NCBI GenBank assembly: GCA_000827265.1 | Contig: KN834783.1 | Location: forward strand, 442,876-506,875 | Direction of reading: 5' to 3' | Length of the DNA: 64,000 nt | Source: Collybiopsis luxurians FD-317 M1 | Taxonomy: Eukaryota; Basidiomycota; Agaricomycetes; Agaricales; Omphalotaceae | Shown here: one piece after another, positions 11,440 to 22,175 of the stretch | Position numbering within the stretch: the first letter of the stretch is position 1 | Layout: each line of letters begins with the position of its first letter | Program-made: the position numbers and the translations under genes | The notes under the pieces: generated by a model | Databases searched by the model: none | Seen by the model: the letters and a program-made list of their open reading frames with translations, nothing else | What the model was told of the DNA's origin: nothing

Positions 11440-12000
11440 GTGATGTGCCGGCTGGGGCTCGGCTCAAAAGCTCCGACTACGGCTCAAGTAACCCCGGCCA
11501 GGGCTCACCGAAATCTTGAGCCGGGCCCTCATAGACGGCCAGGGCCCGGCTGGGGTCCGGCTCAGGCTCAGGCCCCGGCCTTGGTCCACTATATGAATTT
11601 AGATAATATCAGTGAATTTATTAAATATTATGCATCATATCTCTTGTGCTACTGCATTACGATGAGCTTCCATGCAAGAAAGAAATACAAAAATTTCGGG
11701 CACAGAGACTCAAATGTTAGTGTCAAGGTATGACTAATCATGTTAGAGTGGGCTTTCCTCATTCACAAATTACATAGAAAAATAGAGGAACTGTGTAAAT
11801 AAACGGAGAAATACAATGCATGTACGTCCCATATCTTCGAATAATATTATTGGATATCATGGGCAGGTTCCGTTAGTATTTTGAGACTCTGGCAAGCCCC
11901 GGCCCAAGGCCCCGGCTGCCGGCTTATCAAAATTCTGAGCCGGGCCCTGAGCCCCCCTTGGGCCGGCATAGGGCTGGGGCCCGGCTTACCGGCACATCAC
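11440..12000. mobile_element. MITE-like element with GTGATGTGCCGGC ends and target duplication
   Basis: The 561-base insert begins GTGATGTGCCGGC and ends with its exact inverse, GCCGGCACATCAC. The outer 150 bases on each side are very GC-rich and full of CCGGC and GGGCC words, while the centre is AT-rich. TGACCATTTC occurs at 11427-11436 and at 12001-12010, flanking the element, with three extra bases on the left side. This reads as a target-site duplication, perhaps the 8-bp type of hAT elements. There is no transposase, so it would be non-autonomous. Confidence 0.75.
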
Positions 12001-12010
12001 TGACCATTTC

Positions 12011-12980
12011 TGAGGGCAGGAATTTTTTGGAGAGTAAGCTAAGTTGACTTGCTTACTGCGCCTCGGGCTTAAGCTCAATATCACGCAGGATTGCTCTGCA
12101 GATGTGCCTCAAGCAATTATTGTAATTTGTAGAGAAATAGCAGTTTTATAATCTGGGACCCAAATTTCCTATGTTCTGGGCTGATTTAACAGAGCTCGCT
12201 ATTAAGCCAAAAGTATTGTATCAAAAAAAAAAAAAGGAAAAAAAAAAGAAAATGTAAAAGTGACCTGTATATTGTCTATCTCTTCAATCCGAGTCACAAC
12301 TTTCACCTCGAGACTTTTACAGGGCATGGATCTTATGTCTACCATTGATTTTAAATGCTTGACTTGAAAGGAAATAGCCATATCTGAAGGACTCCCAGAT
12401 CACTGTATAGTTTATAAATGATCTGCGACTGGGGCTCCTGAGTCCTCATGGTGCACCTCGTTTGAACCTCAATATCTGAGGCACCATTTTCAAGATAGTC
12501 ATGTTTTACCAGTGCGGGATCTAGACCACGGGTTTTGAAAGGATTCTCGACAAAGCTTGTAAAACCGAAACCCCATGTTCAGTGGGTTCAGTATTATTTT
12601 CCCTATTAAGAACTCTACAACAAATTATACACCTGCCAAACACCAGCAATCTTAAGATTCATTATGTGAGTTCTCACTCATGATAATTGATACTAGTCGG
12701 AATTCTGGTAGATCACTTTGGGTTTCTAGTTGCATCGTTGTTCTATGCGAAGCAAACAACCCTAAATCTGCTGCCCTATGAAGGTTAAACATAAGGCGCG
12801 ACATCAATGTGACAGACATGCTGCAAAGAATGGATGTTTAAAAGGTTCAAATACTCATATCAATAAAGGGAAATAATACCTGCTCGCAAACCCAATCAGT
12901 ACACTCCGTGCATATGGCTAGGGTATGAATAAAGCTTAATTATTGCAGCTTTTTCTGAGAACTATGCTAGACATACCGAA
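12011..12980. other. Spacer with A-rich tract
   Basis: No gene recognised. An A-rich tract lies at 12222-12252, possibly the tail of an old retroposed sequence. Confidence 0.3.
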
Positions 12981-12989
12981 GGATACTAT

Positions 12990-14240
12990 ATAAGCCGTGG
13001 GTTAGATCTGAGAGGCCATGATTTATATTAACACTCACATAGAATGTTGAGATATTGATCTGTAGATGGATATGATTATGAGAACTGTATTTTGGAGAAA
13101 GGAAAGTAATTCAGAACTAACTGCATTCGCGAAAGCCATCACACTGTGAATGAAAAGGGAGTGAACAAATTTCTAAATTCTTTCAATTCTTCGGCAGCTC
13201 ACCCAAAGTACCATGATCCTATAGGGAAGCCAGATGTTAAACATGATCCAGAAAGGAGGGCAGCTATCCTTACCATCGCGAATAATAATATCAATCAATG
13301 GTATCCTAAGTGACCGGAGCTCACGATGGGTCTTGTATGCTTTCAGCACTGTCATCACAAAAAGCATAAAGTCGTACAAAAACAAAGCCTCCCAAGCTGC
13401 TGCAATTTCTATGGAGCAAGTTGGCATGGGATGAGACTCCAAAAGTTCATTGGCAAGACGTACGGACAGATCTGTATTGCAATGAGAAACTTTCTACAAG
13501 AGGATGACCGTATGCCAATACATACGTCATGAATGACAATGCTGTCTCACAACCTACTGTGTCAAACTTGTTGGACATTGTTTTTGAATGGCTAAAGAAC
13601 GTCGCAAACTATAATGGACTCAGAGGAAAGCAACTTCAGATGAACAAAAAGAGGACTGACAAGTGATAACACTATCAGTATACAGCCAGTGGAAAGCATA
13701 ACAACTAGTATACGCGTACTGCGATCATACAAAACATATATGCGGATGGAAAGGAGCGCTGGAATGCATCGAACAAGGTCATTTTAATTCTTGAAACTGA
13801 TAAAACGAATCTTACTGCAGACTACAATGGACGCCACTGTGAGCAGGAGTTCCCGGAAGGTATGCAATGCCCCCAAACAACTAACACAACTGTTGAACTT
13901 TTAACGGAGAAATTTGACAATACCATACCTCTGTCAATTGGAAGGTTAGGCAAAGCCTGGCAATCTGGATTGAAAAGGAAAAACTAACTAATTTAGTGGC
14001 AGGGGTGGACAGCCTCAATATAACGTAGACACCGTTTCCCAGCACCGACAAGTAGCGATTGAGGAAGAAAAGCACTGTGCCTATGCCCACAGGGCGTTTC
14101 CAGAAATACTGAACCTCATCGGCTACCATAACATGGTTCAGACTATTATTGTTGATCGATCAGCGCGAAAACAGCCGCATACAAAGTGTAAGGAGATGGT
14201 CCCAGTATAAGAACACTTAAAAAGTCAGCTTGAGCCTTGA
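12990..14240 (-). pseudogene. DUF6533-type multi-pass membrane protein gene, apparently broken
   Basis: Minus-strand pieces match the Agaricomycete DUF6533 membrane family in order. About 14220-14160 encodes YWDHLLTL; 14130-14020 encodes DEVQYFWKRP followed by FFLNRYLSVLGN. About 13755-13665 encodes RIYVLYDRSTRILVV, and 13400-13275 encodes AWEALFLYDFMLFVMTVLKA then RSLRIPLIDIIIRDG. Small exons encoding VMAFANA and INISTFY follow near 13130-13030. Several GT-AG introns can be placed between them. A frame change at the first block (ADFLSVLIL to WDHLLTL needs two extra bases) and unclear joins in the second third suggest a pseudogene. The family has about seven predicted helices and no proven function. 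Confidence 0.65.
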
Positions 14241-14288
14241 AGTCAATCTACGCTGCAGGTAGAAGAGCATACCTATTGAGAATAGATA

Positions 14289-14600
14289 GAGATAATTCTG
14301 TATCCACCTATATTTAAGTTAGAGCTTGTACTTATGTTGATTCTCAAGGACGCACGCTTGCTCTGCTGCTGATACCTGTTGAGCATATGTCGATTCCATA
14401 GCCTGCTAGAGTCTGGGTTGTAAAAGGGGATGTGCCGAGAGTCTGAGATAATTCTGTATCCACTTACATTATCTATTGAAGCTTGTACTTTATTGATTCT
14501 CAAGGGCATACACTTGCTCTGCTGCTGAAACTCTGAGCATATGTCGACTCGATAGCCTGCTCGAGTTTGGGTTGTAAAAGGGGATGTGCTGAGATACTGA
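14289..14600. repeat. Two tandem copies of a ~155-bp unit
   Basis: The unit starting GATAATTCTGTATCCAC at about 14290 recurs at about 14446, about 155 bases later. Shared words include TTGATTCTCAAGG, CTTGCTCTGCTGCTGA, GAGCATATGTCGA and GTTGTAAAAGGGGATGTG. It creates an open minus-strand frame of 122 codons that is probably not a real gene. Confidence 0.75.
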
Positions 14601-15139
14601 TGTGAAGCTCTTATACTGTTAAATGCTGAATAGGCTTTCATTGGTGATCTGAATGCATGCAGTTCCTATGCTGGCTATCCTACTGCAGAACTGAAAGTTG
14701 GTTACCATGTTATAGCGCATAGCTTAACTCTAATGCGCATTATGAAGTGAGTTGAGTCGTTGCGCTACAACTCATTCAACAGTGACCGATTGGTCTCCAT
14801 TGATCTACTTATAAATCATTTGGAATAACAGCTCGGTTGCCATTTCATAAGTAAATTCTTGATGATTTCTTCCTTGCAATCCACATATATATCTTGAATC
14901 ATGATTTTCTTATGCATATTGTCGTTCCTGCTTTCAAAACACTAAGCTTTTCATATCATACACCTATGCCCTTTACCCCAGGGGATACTAGGACTGCATC
15001 GCTATGTATCATATCTGGTACTTAATTAGAGTTTGCTCTGCACACTTTTCGTTGTAGCTATAAGAGCAAGATATTTATTCATAGCCAGTGTTACCATCAG
15101 AGATATCCAGTTTTGTCCTCAACGATGTTTCCAGAGCGA
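14601..15139. other. Intergenic, nothing assigned
   Basis: AT-rich sequence without a recognised gene or repeat. Confidence 0.35.
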
Positions 15140-15414
15140 CACTGCCTGCATTTGCCCGCGCAGTCAAATTTTTACTGCCTTCAATGCGATGTGCTCGGCA
15201 GCTTGAAGGGCAGTCACGATCGGATCTTAGCTTACAAATGTTAGTCAATGAATGCGCTGGACCCACGAAGCGGCAATCGGGCCGATATGCCGGGCCTCGT
15301 GCAATAATTTGTAATCAAGATTGATTTCAGCCGATTGCGACTGCCCTTCATACTGCCGAGCACACTGCATTGAAGGCAGTAAAAAATTTACTGCGTGGGC
15401 AAATGCAGGCAGTG
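15140..15414. mobile_element. Foldback/MITE element with 84-bp inverted arms
   Basis: The left arm 15140-15223 and right arm 15331-15414 are inverted copies that match at roughly nine of ten positions, beginning CACTGCCTGCATTTGCCC. The loop is about 107 bases. The word ACTGCCTTCAATG in the arms is similar to a small palindrome at 39588-39612. There is no coding capacity. A target duplication could not be fixed. Confidence 0.75.
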
Positions 15415-15765
15415 CGATCCAACGTCAACACCTTTAGAGTGACTCGGCACGTATTCACAAGGACCGATTGAGGTGAGGAAATGGGGGCCAGCGTGGCTTA
15501 GGCAAAAAGTAGCACAGCGTGCAAAACTCGGCAAGTTTTTCTACTTCTGGAAACTTGTGGGATGTGGGCCATCGCGCTGCATGCGTGGCATGTACGAGTC
15601 CGGATTCTTATACCCACATATGACCTTGGAATACAGCTTCAGTATTTGTTCTATATATCCATGCTATAGAATTTACATGCGATTGCTATACTATGCAATT
15701 GACATACAAGAATTCCGCTGTCCATAAAATCTGTCATTTTTGTTTCCTCCCATTGCCGTCCTCAC
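15415..15765. other. Intergenic, nothing assigned
   Basis: Spacer between the foldback element and the ABC-transporter fragment. No gene seen. Confidence 0.35.
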
Positions 15766-16145
15766 TAACCTCAACGATGTTAATCAAAACCGACATCACT
15801 AGAACATACCACTTCATCAAAAAAACAAAATCGGCAGATCCTTTAAAAGCACCCTCGCCACTGCCAACCTCTGCTTCTCCCTGCCACTAATCATCAGCCC
15901 CCTCTCCTGTACCTGCATTTTATGCCCCTTGGGCAACTTCATAATGGTCTCATGCACATTTGCCTTTTTCACAGCATCCATCGCGTCAAACTCATCCCTG
16001 TTCAAATTCCCATACTGTATATTGTGCATCACATCTGCGTGGAACAGAGGTGTCCTGTGGAAGAACACCTATGGATTTGCTCAGGCTGGCAAGTTGGACT
16101 TGGGAGATGTCTTGGTTACCAGTCATAATTTGACTGAGATTTTTT
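15766..16145 (-). pseudogene. Fragment of an Atm1-type mitochondrial ABC transporter
   Basis: Read on the minus strand from 16145, the sequence encodes QDISQVQLASLSKSIGV then LPQDT. After a frame change near 16050 it encodes HNIQYGNLN, KLPKGHKMQVQERGLMISG, REKQRLAVARVLLKDLPIL and FF. These are the Q-loop, the LSGGEKQ signature and the approach to Walker B of Atm1/ABCB7, the exporter for cytosolic iron-sulfur assembly. The signature Gly is Arg here (SGREKQ). Another shift destroys the Walker B continuation (DEVVCSSD). There is no Walker A, no membrane domain and no D-loop. It is a short dead copy; the functional gene must be elsewhere. Confidence 0.85.
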
Positions 16146-18184
16146 TGTAATCAGAATGCTTATTGTATGCAGCTACTATTTCAAACCTTTTGTTATTGGC
16201 TCCAAATACACAGGTGAATAGGCAGGAACCAAAACTGAAGCACCTCTTATATTGGGATGGTGCAAGAAGAACAAACAGAAGTGAGAGGCAAATGAAAGAC
16301 TTAGAGAAAGAAGAAGAGGAAAAGCAAGAACGAGATGATGGCAGTCAGGAAGTCACATGTATAATGCAAGTCATGAAAAGTGACAAGTCCAAATATGGGG
16401 ATAAAAAATTGATATAACGAGGTGTAAGAACCATGGGAAAATGGTCAAGTCCCCTGGCAAGATGATTCCTCCATTACATTCCGGACTCGTAAATTTATGG
16501 AAAACCTATGGAGTGATGTGACATTTGGAAATTTTCAGTAAACTTCTTGACTTATTGAGCCAACTTACTGATGATGAACCATAGTTTTTTCTTGATAAAC
16601 CACCATTTAAGTTGCAAATTTTACTGAGGACTTCTGAAAGTCACATCATATTGTAAGTTCTGAATAAATCTTCCATAAGTTGACAAACTTATGGTCATTT
16701 GCATGCTGTGTAGCTGCACAACGGTGGTAAAAATAGAATAGCAGAATAACAGAATGCAAAAAGAGCCAAACTCAGAAAGTAAAACCTTTGGTATAATGTT
16801 CATGCCCAATTTAGAGTGGAAACTATGGCTGGAAGAGGCTGGATTGGTGTTGGGAGTTTTGGATGATGATGGTAGGAATTCAAACAAGGTGAACAATGTG
16901 GGCCATCAAGGAACAGCCGGGGTCGACGCTACACATATCGCACATGGCTCAGGTGCATCATAGAAGTACACACCAAAGATGATCACAAGCAGCTGAAGCC
17001 ATGTTGCACATCTCCAATGTAACCCATGAAACAAGGTATAGCAGACCATCAATGAATATTTATTCTGTAGTAGTAGGAGTTTGATGCAAATAAGGATCAG
17101 TCAGTCGAAATGCAATACCAAATGTGATCAGAGAAGGTCAACCTGTAAAGAGTATGGATAATGCTATATTCTTGATGAAAGCAGCTTGACTTGGTCAAAG
17201 TAATGCACAACTGCCAGCAGTGTCCAGAGGAGAAAATTTAAAATTAAAGATTTAAAAATAAAAACAAGGCCCTTTCTAGCAACAATGAGTGGATCAATTG
17301 AGTAAGATGTAGCAACTTCAAAGCAGTGACATTGCACATAGATGCTGTCAAAAGCAAAAATATACAATAAAAGCTGTGCAGAATTGCTCCAAATCTCCCA
17401 AACTCGAAATGGGCAAATGTACATACCATCTTCAACCTTTCTTCTTTCCTCATCAGATTACACTGACACTTGCTCGACCCAGCCTACGGTACACCTTCAT
17501 CAAACTTGTCCATGACAAATGGCCCTTTTGGTGTATGGTCTGCATCGGCAATGTGTATGACTGCGCTCTCATAGTCTTGCAGTTTCAAAATAATTTGTGT
17601 GGGACTCTCGGGATCAACTAGCCACCTGGACAGATGAGGCCAGTGATTTCAATATTGTAGTTGAGAGCCACACACCACACACCATACAGGGAGTGATAAG
17701 GAGAGAGACTCTGAGAGAGATAGACTGGAAGATCAAGCTTTGACCAATGATCTGGGGGAGCAGTGAAACTCAAGCACAGGGAGCAAAGAGAATTAAAAGA
17801 CAACTGAAGAAAAAAAATTAAAAAAGGAAAGTAAGATTAAAAGCAATAGGGGAAATAGAGAGAGAAACTAACAGGCAAATGAAACTTCATGATCAACCAG
17901 GAAAATGAACAACCAAAGGCAGAGAGATAAGAGTTAGGAAGGGGTTGTTAAGAGAGCAAAGATGGATGATGGAGGGCAGAAGGTCACAGAAGTATGGGCT
18001 AGAGCCTGGAGGTATTTTAGATGATCCAGACATGATTATGATCTAACAACAAAAAATAAATAAGTTTCCAACCAGAAAAGAGAGGAGCAGATACAGACTG
18101 TTTAGCTCAGGGTTGCACAAACAACCTGTTCCTTCAAGGGATGCTACTCAACATGAAGGCTGAGTGTGTGTAACATCCATCTAT
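16146..18184. other. CpG-poor gene-free stretch left of the retrotransposon
   Basis: About 2 kb with A-rich and G-rich strand asymmetry, few CG dinucleotides and no recognised domain. It has the same TG/CA-rich look as the neighbouring retroelement, so it is probably old transposon sequence. Confidence 0.4.
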
Positions 18185-18849
18185 TGTGGAAGAGAGAGCT
18201 GAACCTCTGAAGGTTCTTGGGGTTCATGGTTGAGGCTGGAATGTTAGGAGTACATGTAGACAGTCTCGCAGAGCTGAACATGATAAGGATGGTGGTATGA
18301 GAGGTAGCGAAAAGACATATCAAGGAACCGCTCTGTCATTGCAGAGCAAAAATATATCAATAAAGCTGGAGACCTCATTGGGCCTCCTCACACAAATACC
18401 AGAGTTTTTTTTTTTGGGAGGGTAAAAATCTGTCCCTGTTCTCAATCCCTATTTACCTTTGTGTACAAAGTCCAAGAATTTGTATCTAAGGACTCCATCA
18501 GCTTCTCTCAGTTCTGGTACTTCCTTCGATGTATCTCCACTCCCCACTAATTCCCCTCTGCTGATTCCCTGTCCTTTGCCCTGTCCTTTGCCCTGTCCTC
18601 CTCTTACACCAACCTACTACTTTTACCAAGAAACAACCATTCCCAACTATAAGTAAACTAATATAACTCTATGAAATGTAGGCACAATATAAAAATTGTC
18701 ACAAGAAAACTTGAACATATGGAACCTGAATAGTGTGGTGGATCCAGAAGCACTGAGTCTGACAGCTTCAAAAGTCAATGCAAACTGACCAGCAAAAGAA
18801 TCAGCACTGTCAGAGGTCTTCTATGAGTGCATTGGTCAACACAACCACA
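18185..18849 (-). repeat. Gypsy 3' LTR (left copy)
   Basis: 665 bases, TG...CA ends, matching 33898-34551 over its whole length. Most differences from the other LTR are transitions. Several CG sites kept in the outer part of the right LTR read TG or CA here. Confidence 0.85.
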
Positions 18850-18958
18850 GAGGGGGGTACCTGAGGTGCCAACCTCAGTGACCATCTGAGAAGTGGAACA
18901 AACCAAAAATGAACAAAAATGAAATGGGATGATAATGTCCAGAACAATGAGAAATGTG

Positions 18959-19930
18959 TCAGTCAGTTGTGTTGTGGACCAGATGGTTCACATAGTCAGG
19001 GATGCAGTGATATGCCCACTCACACTGTACTTGCCAATCTGCCTCCCATTCACCCAGCGTCCACACATTGACAAACTGGAGAAACTCTGTGAATGGTGCT
19101 TTGAAGACTGCATGTGCTCGTTCATCCATGCTCATCCAATATGCAAAACACATCTCCTCTACAATGCTCCTGGTCCCCCATAAGTACTTCCCCAATCCAC
19201 ATTCCATAACTGCGTCTTTGCCCATGCTTGGATCCTTTGCAAGAATAAAACACCAAACTAGCCTTTTCCAATAATCCCCCATCCCCCTTTGTTCATACTG
19301 GTTTGGAACATATTCACTGTTCAGTACAGAGCATTTGATGTCATCATAACAGATATTGATATCCTGTCAGTAGATTGTGTATACAACTGGCACAAAAATA
19401 TGCTCATTACCTAAGAGGACCCTCTCTGCAACCTTGTACATCAATGGAATGGACAAGTCACAGCAGAATGGCACATTGCATAACAAATGGAAGAGATAAC
19501 CTTCTGGATACCCAAGCAAGGTCATTGAATTTGAGTCCATAGGGCAGTAGTCATTATGGATACCCCTAACTGTACACAAAGGCAGGGCAGTACCATGATC
19601 CATTGCCCAATTCCATTGAAGCTTGTGCAGAGGACTGAACAGTGTAGTCTTCACCATCCACAGATCGGAGTCTGATCCATAATTTGCAGGTCAGGATGGG
19701 GAAAAATGCACCACTGGCACATACTTTACTTTGTGACATTCATTATTGAGATACAACAGGTACTGCACCCACTGTAGATGTGTGCCCTGTGCTAGGATTC
19801 TGGTGCATTCCTCCACTTGTTCTGCAGGTAGCTTTGTGAATTCCAGGTCAACTCCCATCACTACATCTTGTGCTAACTCTTCCTTTTCATGTGCTATAAT
19901 GCTTGCAAATATGTTGTCGAGTCCAATCAT
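18959..19930 (-). pseudogene. Extra gypsy ORF downstream of integrase, unknown
   Basis: Three consecutive minus-strand pieces (19930-19691, 19657-19367, 19282-18959) appear to be one protein of about 320 residues broken by a few stops. Motifs include MIGLDNIFASIIAHEKEELA, LQWVQYLLYLNNE, MTLLGYPEGYLFHLLCN and MDERAHAVFKAPFTEFLQF. Trp-rich segments are frequent. There is no zinc finger, signal peptide or convincing membrane helix, so an envelope gene is not supported despite the position between integrase and the 3' LTR. I do not recognise the family. Confidence 0.5.
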
Positions 19931-20533
19931 CCAAGAAAATGGATGCCATTCAGAAGGGAAAAACCAGTCAAAGATGTTGAATTCACTATCTTGTGTGTTA
20001 TACTTGATGTGTCAAATCTGATTCAGTGCCCTTGTAACTGCAGTTGGGAGCCCATATGTGATTCCTTGTGTTGCATCCTATCTTCTGCCAATGAGGAGGA
20101 CAAATTCTTGGAAGAGATCCTGTGGCTTGACCTGGGCAGTGGACCAGCAAGCCCTTGGTGGAGCAAAGGATAGTGGTTCAAAAGTAAGAGAGTTCATATC
20201 TGAGGAAGTGGAGGAATACAGGAAAGGGGCAGGCAAATGGAGAATGATAAAATTTGGTTATAAATGCTTTGTTCAAATTGAATGGAGATAAGTTGGAAAA
20301 GAAGAGTATTATTAAACTTCATATTGCTATAGTCAAGTGAGGATCTTGTGTCCAAATTTTCCCAAGAAGCTCTTTCAAATTCCAAATCAAATGTAATCAG
20401 TAAAGGGAAAAAGGCTGCAATGAAATAGAAGATGAAATGAATTGATTCATATATACTCATCATCTTCGTAGACTGTGTTCAATGCAGTTTGAACCATTTT
20501 CATGTTGTATTCTGAGGCCAAGACTTTTGCTTG

Positions 20534-20848
20534 TCAGACTTTTGGGCATGTAGGTATGCAAGAATGGAGCATCTGGTTCTCAGGATGAAAGAAGAAAAGT
20601 TGAAGCCGCTGTGCATGAATGTGACTGTGCAGTATGGTGCCATCAAGTTCCCATAGAATGTACGACCCATCCTTCATCTTCATGTGCACCATGTAAGGCC
20701 CCAAATACATCCAATCTGCCTTGTTTCCTTGCTGGGTCTCTAACTGCAACTCCCTCAGCCATATGTACATCCCCTCCTCACAGTCATAGAAATTGAACTT
20801 CCCATCACATCTTCTAACCACATCATCAATAGCCTGTTGCTGAGTCAC
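20534..20848 (-). pseudogene. Gypsy integrase C-terminal region
   Basis: It follows the integrase core on the minus strand. The segment with GDKVWLR-like spacing reads NKADWMYLGPYMVHMKMKDG then SYILWELDG, resembling the small beta-barrel after the DDE core of Ty3 integrases (W..GP..V). Upstream and downstream stops show decay. Confidence 0.65.
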
Positions 20849-21052
20849 TCTAAGTTTTGCATATGCTAATCAAAGTTTAGGGTCCTGCCTCTGTAGTTGA
20901 AGAATTTGCATTGCAATCAGCTCCGCCATCATAGCAACTTGATCCCAGTCCAACCTTTGCCAAGTGACCTCAAAAATGTTGAATGAAAGCACAGGGTGAA
21001 CACCATATAGCAAGTGGTACAGGGAGAAACCTGTTGCTTGTGATGCTGTGAT

Positions 21053-21442
21053 TCAAATAGTGAACAGAGCAGGGGAGAGCAGATATGGCCAGTTCCCAAT
21101 CGCATCTCCTGCGGCCTTCATGATTGCTTCAACCAAAGGGACATGAGACCTCTCTACCACCCCATTCCCTTGTGGATGGTGCAGCATTGAAACAACAATC
21201 TGGCACTTGTACTGTATGGTGAGTAACTCCTGAACTTCCTTCTGAAATTCCGGACCTGCATCCATCATTAATGCCAGTACACATCTGAACCAACAGATTA
21301 TATCTTCATATATAAATTTTGCAACAAAAGAGGCCTTCAATGCCTTGAGGGCTTGAGCCTCTGGCCAGAGAATATTTAGTTCAATAGCTTGGATGATGTA
21401 AGCAAAGCCCCTGACACCAGTGGGCATATGTATGCAGTCCAA
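21053..21442 (-). pseudogene. Gypsy integrase catalytic core
   Basis: The frame encodes an integrase core with the acidic residues of the DDE triad in recognisable context: MDCIHMP at the start, LMMDAGPEFQKEVQELL in the middle, and HPQGNGVVERSHVPL for the final Glu. The N-terminal HHCC zinc domain was not found in frame; sequence to the right is interrupted by the foldback element at 22176-23133. Confidence 0.8.
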
Positions 21443-22175
21443 ATTGAAGTGTCATAACATCGGGGATTGCCATGACACACTTTGAGGTATGACAGGCAGC
21501 AGCTTGATGAGCTTTTGACATTCTATGCAGGACCAAATGAAATATGCAACAGAGTCATACATGTTCAGCCAATAGAACCAGTCTGCTGGGTGTCAGTAGG
21601 TTGCATCTCTTCCTTGACGTCCTGTTTTGTTGTGGGCTAATGCAAGCAGCTTCCTGCACCTGGCTTCTGACTCAACCACTAACTGCAGTAGGCTCTCATT
21701 TCCCCTTCCCGGTGCCAACTATATCTTCCCATCTCTAAGGAAATAATGCTGCATATGTTTCAAGAATGTAATCTATTCTTTCTCAGTGTTTATTTGCAAC
21801 AGCATTATTCCCGCTGTCAAATACTCTTTTATCACTTCCCAATATGTCTTCCCATCTTTGTCTGGTGTTTTGTGCCTATGCACTGGGCTCAACTCAAATG
21901 GTCACAATGTCTGCACCATTTGACATGCATAAAACCCCAATTCCAAACCTATTGATGAGCTCCTCCATCTGTCCTATGGAATTCTCCTCTGAACTCTGTA
22001 CAGCCAATGCCACAACTGTTCTCAAGGACAATGCCATGAAAAATGAGAGATCCTCCTCACAGTCCAGTCTTTCCTGCATGCTGCTTTGGACAAAACTTTT
22101 CCCAATCAACACTGACGCATGATGTAGGTGAGTTCTGCTATCCCTCCAAAGACCCCTTCCAACTGACCTGGAATC

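Noticed and set aside
14289..14600. CRISPR-like or satellite array
   Set aside because: Only two long diverged units without spacers; a simple tandem duplication in a eukaryotic genome.
14273..14641. 122-codon minus-strand protein
   Set aside because: The frame is produced by the tandem duplication and resembles no protein.
18959..19930. Envelope gene at the 3' end of the gypsy element
   Set aside because: Position fits, but no signal peptide, membrane anchor or cleavage motif is visible in the pieces.
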